From Alphaproteobacteria bacterium (GTDB lineage Bacteria; Pseudomonadota; Alphaproteobacteria; Rickettsiales; SXRF01): a DNA stretch of 8,980 nt. The notes beneath the pieces were generated by a model, which was not told where the DNA came from, made no database searches, and saw only the letters and a list, made by a program, of their open reading frames with translations. A program made the position numbers and the translations under genes. Positions 1 to 6,585 of this stretch are shown piece after piece. The DNA lies in NCBI GenBank assembly GCA_019243895.1, contig JAFATP010000239.1, positions 1 through 8,980 of the forward strand. Direction: 5' to 3'. The first letter of the stretch is position 1, and each line of letters starts with the position of its first letter.

Positions 1-155
1 GTCCTGCCGCCGTGATACTCGGAGAGCATCGCCTCGAAGCGCGCCACGCGCGGCCCGGTGGTGATCCACCCGGAGCGCAGGGTTGCCACCACCTCGGCGA
101 TAGCTTCCTCGCTCAACGAAGGCCGCGCGAACGGCAGGAACTCGTCATTGCTCAT
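1..155 (-). CDS. arnB: ArnB-like PLP-dependent sugar aminotransferase, N-terminal 51 residues only
   Basis: This is the beginning of a DegT/DnrJ/EryC1-family aminotransferase that continues beyond base 1; only 51 codons are visible. The N-terminus carries the ArnB-like blocks FLPFARP (residues 6-12) and SGWITTGP (28-35), which strongly resemble the start of UDP-4-amino-4-deoxy-L-arabinose oxoglutarate aminotransferase. That cytoplasmic enzyme uses PLP and glutamate to aminate the UDP-4-keto-pentose, making the Ara4N precursor for lipid A. The ATG at 155 is preceded on the minus strand by AGGA (164-167) with 8 nt spacing. The gene overlaps the last 11 nt of the upstream glycosyltransferase gene, so the two are probably one transcription unit with coupled translation. 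The PLP-binding lysine lies outside the window. Other DegT-family sugar aminotransferases (PglE or FdtB types) share the SGWITTGP block, so the exact substrate is an inference; family membership is secure. Confidence 0.82.
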   Translation of the reverse strand, partial: MSNDEFLPFARPSLSEEAIAEVVATLRSGWITTGPRVARFEAMLSEYHGGR

Positions 156-1824
156 GGGCGCTTTCCTGATTGGTCAGCAGCATCATGTCAAGTCCGTCCG
201 CCATACCGCCGATGTGGCTCAGTTTGCACATCGCCGGCGCTTGCAAATGCGCGTAAGCGTCTTTCGTCATCAGCACATAGAGGCGGCGCTCGCCGGCGCA
301 GCGTTTCCAGAACACGTCCAGCGGAATCATCCAGGAAGCGGTCGCCGGCTCGATCCGCGTGCCGAACTCCAGTTCCCCTTTGTATTCCACCACGGTGATA
401 TTGCGGTTCAGATACACCGGCAGATCCTGGCGGTAGGTTTCGAAAAGCACCACCTCGTCTTCGGGTTGCAGCTTTTCGCTTAAATAGGTGGCAATAGGCT
501 TCACCGAGCCGCGCCAGAACTGCGCCGCGAATGATTGCCCCCAGTACCCCGCCATCAGCGTCAGCAGGCCGAGCGCCATCAGTGCGGGGCGCGGGTGCCG
601 CGAGAATAAAGAAGGAGCCAGGCAGAATAGCCCGGCCGCCGTCGCCATCCAGCCCAGAGGCAGCAAGCGCCAGGCCGGATCAAACCAAGGCGGAGGGGCG
701 GACTGTTCGGCCAGCGGCGTCCAGGCCATGCCGAAGAGCAGCAGCGCGCCTCCCACCCCGCCCGCGGCGGCACGGATCGCCCGCGCATGGGCGCCGTCCC
801 ACGCTTCGGCCAGGAATGGCCCCAGCAGCACCGCCACGGGCGGAAAAATGGGGAGGATGTAAGGAATCAGCTTGGAGTGCGACAGCGAAAAGAAAATCAG
901 CGGCAGCAGCGCCCACAGGACAAGGAAAAGAAAATCGGCGGGCGGCAGTAAGCGTTTCGCCCGCGTTGCGGCCGCATAAATAAAAGGCGTCCACGGCATC
1001 AGCCCGATCGTCGCCACCGCCAGGAAAAACCACCAGGGCTGGGCGCGGTGATGCACTTCCGTGGTAAACCGCGCGAAATGCTCATGAATGAAATAAAACT
1101 GCCAGAATTGCGGATAGCGCAGGCCGGCGGCAATATGCCACGGCAGGGTGATGATCAGGAAAAGCGCGATGCCGCTTAAAAGCCGCATCTCTTTCACGAT
1201 GCGCCATTGCCGCGCGGCGGTCAGCCATGCCGCAATGATCATGCCGGGGAGGATTGCGCCGATCAATCCCTTGGTGAGCACGGCGCAGGCGGCGGCGGCA
1301 TACATGGCATATATTATCCATTGCCGCCGTCTTTCCTTAACGGCGCTTGCGCGCAGATGGGAATAGGGCGCGGGCACCGCCGCGCGGAAGCAAAGCAGCG
1401 TGGCGGTAATGAACACAGTGAGCGGCACGTCCAGCAGCACCACCCGGCTCAAGCCGAACCCCAGCCAGGTAAGCGCCAGCGCGAACCCTGCGGCAATGCC
1501 GGCGCGGAGCGAGAACAGCATGCGGCCGAGCGCGAATGTCAGCAGGCACAGTGCAGTGGAAAAAAGCGCCGTCAATGCCCGCCCGGCCAGCTCGTTCCAG
1601 CCGAAAATGCTGAACGCGGCCGCCTGCATCCAGTAAAAAAGCGGCGGCTTTTCGAAATACGGCACGCCGTTCAGGTGCGGCACCACCCAGTCGGCGGAAA
1701 CCACCATCTGCCGGGGAATTTCAATGTAACGCGCTTCACTGGGAGTAAGATACGGATGCGCGCCCAGACAGAAGAAAAAGGCAATCGCGATGCTTAAGCC
1801 CAGCAGAAGGATGGCGAAACGCAT
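145..1824 (-). CDS. arnT: ArnT-like glycosyltransferase (GT39/PMT_2, GT-C fold), inner membrane
   Basis: 559-aa polytopic membrane protein, close to the usual ArnT length of about 550. ArnT moves 4-amino-4-deoxy-L-arabinose from undecaprenyl phosphate to lipid A on the periplasmic face. An N-terminal membrane helix (about 3-21) is followed by the first periplasmic loop with PSEARYIEI (28-36) and LNGVPYFEKP (51-60). Further marks are an acid in LLDVPL (D132), KGLIG (185-189), FIHEHFARF (245-253) and SHSKLIPYILP (315-325). At least eight more hydrophobic segments lie between 83 and 430. A soluble C-terminal domain (about 440-559) contains a YRQDLPVYLNR block (464-474) typical of ArnT-like proteins. 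The start at 1824 is chosen because the N-terminal helix and family similarity begin there; the open frame continues upstream to 2583, but that part lies opposite another gene and resembles nothing. No Shine-Dalgarno is visible. S29 sits where ArnT proteins usually have Asp (DE); the following Glu is kept. A GT39 enzyme with another acceptor is possible; the ArnB-like neighbour favours Ara4N. Confidence 0.85.
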   Translation of the reverse strand: MRFAILLLGLSIAIAFFFCLGAHPYLTPSEARYIEIPRQMVVSADWVVPHLNGVPYFEKPPLFYWMQAAAFSIFGWNELAGRALTALFSTALCLLTFALGRMLFSLRAGIAAGFALALTWLGFGLSRVVLLDVPLTVFITATLLCFRAAVPAPYSHLRASAVKERRRQWIIYAMYAAAACAVLTKGLIGAILPGMIIAAWLTAARQWRIVKEMRLLSGIALFLIITLPWHIAAGLRYPQFWQFYFIHEHFARFTTEVHHRAQPWWFFLAVATIGLMPWTPFIYAAATRAKRLLPPADFLFLVLWALLPLIFFSLSHSKLIPYILPIFPPVAVLLGPFLAEAWDGAHARAIRAAAGGVGGALLLFGMAWTPLAEQSAPPPWFDPAWRLLPLGWMATAAGLFCLAPSLFSRHPRPALMALGLLTLMAGYWGQSFAAQFWRGSVKPIATYLSEKLQPEDEVVLFETYRQDLPVYLNRNITVVEYKGELEFGTRIEPATASWMIPLDVFWKRCAGERRLYVLMTKDAYAHLQAPAMCKLSHIGGMADGLDMMLLTNQESAHEQ

Positions 1825-1831
1825 GCGTGGG

Positions 1832-1860
1832 AAGATAAAGGCAGGATGCGGCGCTGTCCA
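1832..1860 (-). promoter_or_regulatory. Candidate sigma70-type promoter for the arnT-like gene, leaderless arrangement
   Basis: On the minus strand, TGGACA (1855-1860, 5 of 6 to the -35 consensus) and TATCTT (1832-1837, 4 of 6 to -10) are separated by exactly 17 nt. The -10 box ends 7 nt before the ATG at 1824, so transcription would begin at or next to the start codon. This fits the lack of a Shine-Dalgarno sequence there. In GC-rich DNA such a match can arise by chance, so this is a candidate only. Confidence 0.35.
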
Positions 1861-1877
1861 CTCGGGAAGCGCATTGC

Positions 1878-1906
1878 TTGTGTTGTGCGGCGCAAGCGCG
1901 TATATG
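1878..1906 (+). promoter_or_regulatory. Candidate sigma70-type promoter for the tail-fibre-like gene, leaderless arrangement
   Basis: TTGTGT (1878-1883) and TATATG (1901-1906) are separated by 17 nt. The -10 box ends 8 nt before the ATG at 1915, which would give an mRNA with no leader or one of only 1-2 nt. No Shine-Dalgarno precedes that ATG. The boxes match the consensus at about 4 of 6 positions each, so confidence is low. Confidence 0.28.
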
Positions 1907-1914
1907 CGTGCGGC

Positions 1915-2988
1915 ATGGCGCATTTTCTTAACATCGCCCTCAACGGCGGCATGACGATCAATCAGGAAGCGGGCACGCTCCGCGGCGAGGGCGTGAAAAT
2001 TCCACTGCCTGGAACGGAAGGCGGCGGCGGCGCGTATGGCTGCGATGAATGGCGGGGCCTGCGCAAGATGACTTCGCATCCAAGCGCCGTCTCCGTGCAG
2101 CAGGTGGCGGACGCTCCGCCCGGCTTCGGCGCCAGTCTTAAAATGACGGTGGAATCCAGCGCCGCGGGAATGGACGACGAAGATTATCTCTGCTTCACTC
2201 AGGCTGTCGGATCCGATCAGGCGGCAGACTTGGCTTATGGTACGCCCGGCGCGCAATGTTCGTCGCTGAGCTTCTGGTTCCGCAGCTCCATCGGGGGGAT
2301 TTTCGGCGGCAATCTCGCCACCACCTATGCCAAAGGGCTGGATGATCCGCAGGCCCGCGCGCTGGCCTGGCTTTATGATTACGTCCCCGCGGACACCTGG
2401 ACGTATATGACCGTGAAGAATATTCCCGGCTGCCCTCACGGCGAATGGAACAATAGCGGGAGCGGGCATTGGGGGTATCTCAACCCTATTAGCGTCTGCA
2501 TGGGCGGAGCGTGGTTCGCCAAAGCTGCCCGCGTCTGGCAGCAGGCCGATTGCGGCACGCTGCCGCAGCAGACCAATGTGCACTTACAAACGCCCGGCGC
2601 TTCCTGCCTGATCACCGGCGTCATGTGGGCGCCCGGGCCGCACGCGGTTCCTTATCGTTTTCAGCCGCTGGAATTGCAGCGGTGCCAGTCGCGTTTCGAG
2701 AAATCCTACAGCCAGGGCGCGCGGCCCGGCGAGATCACGCGGGAAGGCGCGGGATGCATGACGCGGGCGCAAAGCGAGCGGTTCTGCGTGGAAAAGGCGC
2801 GAAAGCCGGTGATGACGCTTTATTCTCCCACGACCGGCGCGCCGGGCGTGGTGCATGACAGTCAAGCGCATCGGGATATTCCGCCTTCTTTCGTGGAATC
2901 CGGCACGCGCGGCTTTGCCATCGCCGCTGACTCGGCGGCGGGGCCCTGTTTTTATCATTGGACGGCCAATGCGCGCTTCGTGCCGTGA
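1915..2988 (+). CDS. Orphan phage tail-fibre-like C-terminal module protein
   Basis: 357-aa protein with no signal peptide or membrane segment. Its whole length follows the layout of a module common at the C-terminus of phage and prophage tail fibre proteins. It starts with a FLNIALNGGM-type opening (4-13). A VADAPPGFGASLKMTV block follows (65-79), then LSFWFRSS (118-125), DTWTYMTV before an IPG (160-171), and a CLITGVMWAPG strand (231-241). Next come ELQRCQSRFEKSY (253-265) and a final region with VMTLYSPTTGAPG (299-311), GFAIA (333-337) and HWTANARF (348-355). In phages such modules are thought to be beta-rich and surface-binding. The start at 1915 is chosen because the module similarity begins there; an in-frame ATG at 1846 would add 23 basic residues lacking family resemblance. 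No tail, capsid, integrase or lysis gene is adjacent. It has 11 cysteines, which is odd for this module. Recognition is from sequence pattern; the biological role is unknown. Confidence 0.75.
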   Translation: MAHFLNIALNGGMTINQEAGTLRGEGVKIPLPGTEGGGGAYGCDEWRGLRKMTSHPSAVSVQQVADAPPGFGASLKMTVESSAAGMDDEDYLCFTQAVGSDQAADLAYGTPGAQCSSLSFWFRSSIGGIFGGNLATTYAKGLDDPQARALAWLYDYVPADTWTYMTVKNIPGCPHGEWNNSGSGHWGYLNPISVCMGGAWFAKAARVWQQADCGTLPQQTNVHLQTPGASCLITGVMWAPGPHAVPYRFQPLELQRCQSRFEKSYSQGARPGEITREGAGCMTRAQSERFCVEKARKPVMTLYSPTTGAPGVVHDSQAHRDIPPSFVESGTRGFAIAADSAAGPCFYHWTANARFVP

Positions 2989-2992
2989 ATAA

Positions 2993-5572
2993 TCAAAGCT
3001 TCGGCAGCTTCTGCCTTACTTTATCGATGTTCGCCCAGGGGTCTTTCTTCTGGCGTTTCAGCCGGGCGGGGACGGTGGCGATGGTGAACTCCGCGTTGCT
3101 CTTTAAACCGGGAAGCTCGTTCCACGCCAGCGGCACGGAAACCGGCGCGCCGGCGCGGGCGCGGGTGGAATAAGGCGCAACGGCGCTGGCGGTTAGGTCG
3201 TTGCGCAGGTAATCGATGAAGATGCGGCCCTTGCGCTCCACTTTGCGCATGTTCAGCGTGTAACGTTCCGGCGCCTGCTGCGCCATGAATTCCGAGAGCG
3301 TCTTGGCGAAGGTTTTTACCTCGTCCCAGCCCGGTCCGCGCAGAATGGGCACCACCACGTGCAAGCCCTTGCCGCCGGTGCTTTTAAGGAAGCTTTCCAG
3401 CCCCAGCCTGTCCAGCAGGCCGCGTGCCTCCGTTGCCGCTTCCTTCACCCGCTGCCACGCCACGTCCTCCGCCGGATCGAAATCGAACACGATGCGGTCG
3501 GGCTGCAGCACCTTGTCGCCGCGCGAACCCCAGCAGTGGATTTCCAGCGCGCCCATCTGCACCAGGCTGAGCAGTCCCGTCGCGTCGTCGATGGTGAGGT
3601 AAGGGTGGCGCTCGCCTTTGCGTTCCACCATGATGGTGCGCACGGATTTCGGCGTACTGTCGCCGGTGTGCCGCTGGAAAAAGCATGGTTTCTTATATCC
3701 CTCCGGGCATCGCACCAGGCTGATCGGCCGCCCAACGATGTGCGGCAACATGCGCTCCGCCACGTGCGTATAATATTCCGCCAGATCCCGCTTGGTGATA
3801 CCATCCTCCGGATAGAGCACTTTTTGTGGGTTGGAGATCGTGACGCCGGCATAAGCGGAATCGGCCTCCCGCTTCGTTTGCGCGCGCGGATCCGGTGATG
3901 CTTTTTCCGCGGCGCTCCGCCGCTGCCGCTCGGCCGCCCGGGACGCGGGTGGGGTTTGCGCCTTTTCCCGCACCACTTCTGTGGCGGGCTTGTCTTCGCG
4001 CAGGCCTTGAAACGAAGGATGCCGCAACACGTTGTCCTTGGTCCATTCGGTGAATTCCACCTGCGCCACCAGCGTCGGCTCCACCCATATCGCGCCCTTG
4101 CGGTAACCGCGCGGCAGCACGTCAAACGGCGGCTCGGCGCGCTTAAGGGCGTGCAGCTTTTTGCGTAAATCGGCCGCCTGCGCCGTAGTGAACCCTGTGC
4201 CCACCTTGCCGCAGAGAATCAGCTTTTCCTGCTCGTAATAGCCGATCAGCAGCGCCCCCAGCACGCCTGCGTGCTTGGTCTGATCGGTGAAGCCGCCGAT
4301 GACGAATTCCTGCGCGCGGATGCATTTGGATTTCAGCCAGCTATCTCCCCTGCCGGAACGGTAGCGCGCATCAAGGCGCTTGGAAACGATGCCTTCCAGC
4401 GCAATGGCGCAAGCCTTGTGCAGCACCACCTCGCCCTCCTGCGTGAAATGCTCGCTGTAATGCAGCAGCGGGTGCGCTTCCGGCGTCAGCGCGCGCAATT
4501 GCTCTTTGCGCGTGGCCAGCGGCTCTTTCATTAAATCATGTCCGTTCAGATGCAGCAGGTCGAAGAGGTAATAATGCAGTGCGCCCTGATCGTTTTCGCT
4601 CAGTGCTTTCTGCAATGCGGCAAACGAACTGGCGCCTTCGTCATTGAGCGCCACAATCTCTCCGTCCAGCAGCGCTTTTTGCGCATCCAGCTGCGCCACC
4701 GCCTCCGCGACGCTGCGGAATTTCGCCGTCCAGTCCTTGCCGCTGCGTGTCAGAATCTGCACCTTCTCGCCGTCCAGCCGCGCCAGCGCGCGGTAGCCGT
4801 CAAATTTAATCTCATGCACCCAGCCGGGCGCATTAGGCGGCTCGGCAACCAGCGTGGCCAGCTGCGGTTCAACGAATGCCGGCAGCTTGTCGCGTCCCGG
4901 CGTTACCTTGGTTTTGGCGGCGGCTTTTTTCCCGGGCGGTGCTTCCACCTTTTTTTTCTCCTCGCGATTGGATTGCCACACCTTGGATTTCCTGTCCCCG
5001 GTGATTTCCTCCATGCTGCGCCCGCTGGCAATGCTGGTGAGATACTGCGTGACGGCGTGATCTCCCTTCCCGGGCTTGGCTTCTTCGTCATTGCTCTTGA
5101 TCAGCAGCCAGTTGTCTTTGCCCTTTTCATTGCCGCGCGGCGCCATGCGCACCAGGTGCCATTCGCCCTTCAACCGCTCGCCGTGCAGCAGGAAGCGCAT
5201 ATGCCCTTTCTTATAGCTTTTCTGCATATCCTCCAGCGGCTCCCAGCTGCCGCGGTCCCACAGCATCACCGTGCCGCCGCCATACTGGCCCTTGGGAATG
5301 GTTCCCTCGAACGTGGCATAGGCCACCGGGTGATCCTCCACGTGCACGGCCAGTCTGCGCTCCGCCGGGTCCAGGCTCGGGCCTTTGGTCACCGCCCAGC
5401 TCAGCAGCACGCCTTCCCATTCCAGCCGGAAATCATAATGCAGGCGGCTGGCGGCGTGTTTCTGGATCATGTAGATCAGCTTCTTGCCGGAGGTTTTGGG
5501 AATGCCCGGCGGCTCGGCGGTTTTGCTGAAATCACGCTTGGCGCGATACCCGGCCAGTTTGCGCGGCGCCAT
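2993..5572 (-). CDS. ligD: Multifunctional ATP-dependent DNA ligase LigD (phosphoesterase-ligase-polymerase)
   Basis: 859 aa, normal length for a three-domain LigD of bacterial non-homologous end joining. The N-terminal 3'-phosphoesterase domain (about 20-185) shows H39, H45, D47 and R49 in HAASRLHYDFRLE and H81/Y85 in EDHPVAY, the metal-binding and active-site pattern that trims 3' ends. A basic linker follows (about 195-230). The ligase domain (about 232-525) has the nucleotidyl lysine K256 in EIKFDGYR, the DGE motif at E305, LFDLLHLNG (336-344), EGIVSKR (393-399) and WLKSKC (412-417), then an OB fold ending near TEWTKDNVLRHPSF. After a second charged linker (about 530-575), the primase-type polymerase domain (about 576-859) carries D697/D699 in DFDP, STGGKGLHVV with H738, and D787 in IFIDYLR, the metal-binding triad. 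All three active sites look intact. The ATG lies 2 nt after the ku stop and has only a weak AAGAG upstream, so translation is probably coupled to ku. This domain order occurs in Pseudomonas and many other proteobacteria and differs from the mycobacterial order. Confidence 0.97.
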   Translation of the reverse strand: MAPRKLAGYRAKRDFSKTAEPPGIPKTSGKKLIYMIQKHAASRLHYDFRLEWEGVLLSWAVTKGPSLDPAERRLAVHVEDHPVAYATFEGTIPKGQYGGGTVMLWDRGSWEPLEDMQKSYKKGHMRFLLHGERLKGEWHLVRMAPRGNEKGKDNWLLIKSNDEEAKPGKGDHAVTQYLTSIASGRSMEEITGDRKSKVWQSNREEKKKVEAPPGKKAAAKTKVTPGRDKLPAFVEPQLATLVAEPPNAPGWVHEIKFDGYRALARLDGEKVQILTRSGKDWTAKFRSVAEAVAQLDAQKALLDGEIVALNDEGASSFAALQKALSENDQGALHYYLFDLLHLNGHDLMKEPLATRKEQLRALTPEAHPLLHYSEHFTQEGEVVLHKACAIALEGIVSKRLDARYRSGRGDSWLKSKCIRAQEFVIGGFTDQTKHAGVLGALLIGYYEQEKLILCGKVGTGFTTAQAADLRKKLHALKRAEPPFDVLPRGYRKGAIWVEPTLVAQVEFTEWTKDNVLRHPSFQGLREDKPATEVVREKAQTPPASRAAERQRRSAAEKASPDPRAQTKREADSAYAGVTISNPQKVLYPEDGITKRDLAEYYTHVAERMLPHIVGRPISLVRCPEGYKKPCFFQRHTGDSTPKSVRTIMVERKGERHPYLTIDDATGLLSLVQMGALEIHCWGSRGDKVLQPDRIVFDFDPAEDVAWQRVKEAATEARGLLDRLGLESFLKSTGGKGLHVVVPILRGPGWDEVKTFAKTLSEFMAQQAPERYTLNMRKVERKGRIFIDYLRNDLTASAVAPYSTRARAGAPVSVPLAWNELPGLKSNAEFTIATVPARLKRQKKDPWANIDKVRQKLPKL

Positions 5573-5574
5573 AA

Positions 5575-6459
5575 TCAGGCGCTCTTGCGTTTGCCCGCGG
5601 CCTTTTTCGCCACCGGCTTTTTCCTGTGCTTGGGCGCCGTCTTTTTGGCGGGCTTGTTATCGTTGCGCGCCGCCTTCATATTGTCGTTGGCGTTCAGGCT
5701 CTGCCGCAGCGCATCCATCAGGTTCACTACCTTGGTTGGCGGCGCCTTGGCTTTGGCGAATTGCGGCTTGCGGTGCTCGATGCGCGAATTGATCAGTTCC
5801 TGCATCGCCTCGTGGTAATGATCGTGGAAACGGCTCATATCCAGCTTGCCGCTATTGCGCTTGATCAGTTCGCGCGCCAGCGCCACATAATCGCTGCTGG
5901 CTTTCTTGGTATCGATATCCTCGAAAAATTCCCTGGGGTTCCGCAGTTCCTGCGGATAGCGCAGCGTCTCCATCAGCAATCCGTTTTCCAGCGGGCTTAA
6001 CGCCACCAGTTCCTCGCGCCCGCGCAACGCAATCTGTCCGATGCCCACCTTGCCGGCCTCGCGCAACGCGTCCCGGATGACGGTGTAAATCTCGCCCGCA
6101 TTCTTGCCGTTGGGCAATACGTAATAGGGCCGCTCGTAATGAATGAGAGGAATGCTGTCCGCATCCACGAATTCCACCAGCTCCAGCGTATCGCTGGACG
6201 GCAGCTTCACTTTCTCCAGGTCTTCGTCCTCCAGCAGCACATACTGGCCTTTTTCGTATTCATATCCCTTCACGATATCGTCGCTGTCCACTTCCTCGCC
6301 GCTTGCCGTAACATTGCGGTGGTGAATGCGCTCGCCGGTGTCGCGGCTCAATTCGCGCAAAGGGATACTGGCGCTGCGGAGCGTTGCATTATAAACCTGC
6401 ACCGGCAGGAATACCAGTGAGATGCGGATTTGTCCGCTCCAGTAAGGGCGCGGTGCCAC
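5575..6459 (-). CDS. ku: Non-homologous end-joining protein Ku
   Basis: 294 aa with a GTG start, within the usual size of bacterial Ku. Ku forms a homodimeric ring on double-strand DNA ends, protects them and recruits and stimulates LigD. The N-terminus APRPYWSGQIRISLVFLPVQVY (residues 2-23) is the classic Ku opening. The core beta-barrel region includes DIVKGYEYEKGQYVLLEDEDLE-type sequence and an RPYYVLP strand. The conserved helix NLMDALRQSL starts near residue 246. The last 29 residues hold 10 Lys and 2 Arg, a basic tail like those known in other bacterial Ku proteins to contact DNA. The GTG at 6459 is chosen over the in-frame ATG at 6501 because it sits 6 nt after a full AAGGAGGT Shine-Dalgarno and because Ku similarity begins right there; the 14 extra codons would run through that ribosome site. 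It is first in an operon with ligD. Confidence 0.97.
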   Translation of the reverse strand: MAPRPYWSGQIRISLVFLPVQVYNATLRSASIPLRELSRDTGERIHHRNVTASGEEVDSDDIVKGYEYEKGQYVLLEDEDLEKVKLPSSDTLELVEFVDADSIPLIHYERPYYVLPNGKNAGEIYTVIRDALREAGKVGIGQIALRGREELVALSPLENGLLMETLRYPQELRNPREFFEDIDTKKASSDYVALARELIKRNSGKLDMSRFHDHYHEAMQELINSRIEHRKPQFAKAKAPPTKVVNLMDALRQSLNANDNMKAARNDNKPAKKTAPKHRKKPVAKKAAGKRKSA

Positions 6460-6465
6460 GATGCT

Positions 6466-6473
6466 ACCTCCTT
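6466..6473 (-). promoter_or_regulatory. Strong Shine-Dalgarno that fixes the ku GTG start
   Basis: Minus-strand AAGGAGGT is an 8-nt match to the anti-Shine-Dalgarno end of 16S rRNA, 6 nt before the GTG at 6459. It argues that the longer frame from the ATG at 6501 is not the real protein. Confidence 0.9.
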
Positions 6474-6571
6474 GAAGAATCTTAGTATCCGGTATGAGCA
6501 ATTAATTTTCTATAAGGATTAGCTATCATCTCCTAATGGCTTTTTTGCAGCGCCCCCGCCATAACCAACGT

Positions 6572-6577
6572 AGGAGG
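6572..6577 (+). promoter_or_regulatory. Shine-Dalgarno of the AsmA-family gene
   Basis: AGGAGG lies 8 nt before the ATG at 6586, the standard spacing, and supports that start codon. Confidence 0.85.
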
Positions 6578-6585
6578 GAAGCCCC

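Larger units (their letters stand above)
6460..6585. promoter_or_regulatory. Divergent promoter region between ku-ligD and the AsmA-family gene
   Basis: This 126-bp spacer, AT-rich in its centre (about 6476-6546), must hold the promoters for both directions. For ku, minus-strand TTAGGA (6531-6536) and TATAGA (6509-6514) with a 16-nt spacer are the best pair I see. For the AsmA gene, plus-strand TTAATT (6502-6507) and TATCAT (6524-6529), also 16 nt apart, are possible. The two candidates interleave, so polymerases could interfere with each other. An AATTAATT palindrome sits at 6500-6507. No operator of a known regulator (LexA, Fur) was recognised. The region's role is secure by position; the individual boxes are weak. 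Confidence 0.45.

Noticed and set aside
1846..1914. Tail-fibre-like gene starting at the ATG at 1846
   Set aside because: It would add 23 Arg/Cys-rich residues with no family resemblance, and they would cover the promoter candidates; only a weak AAGG precedes it.
1825..2583. A 253-codon upstream extension of the ArnT-like frame on the minus strand
   Set aside because: It lies opposite the tail-fibre-like gene, resembles no protein, and the membrane helix and family similarity begin at 1824.
4538..5818. A 426-codon plus-strand open frame opposite ligD and ku
   Set aside because: The opposite strand has unmistakable LigD and Ku motifs; long antisense frames are common in GC-rich genes, and this one has no recognisable domain or Shine-Dalgarno.
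6460..6501. Ku starting at the ATG at 6501
   Set aside because: The 14 extra codons run through the AAGGAGGT ribosome site; Ku similarity begins at the GTG at 6459.
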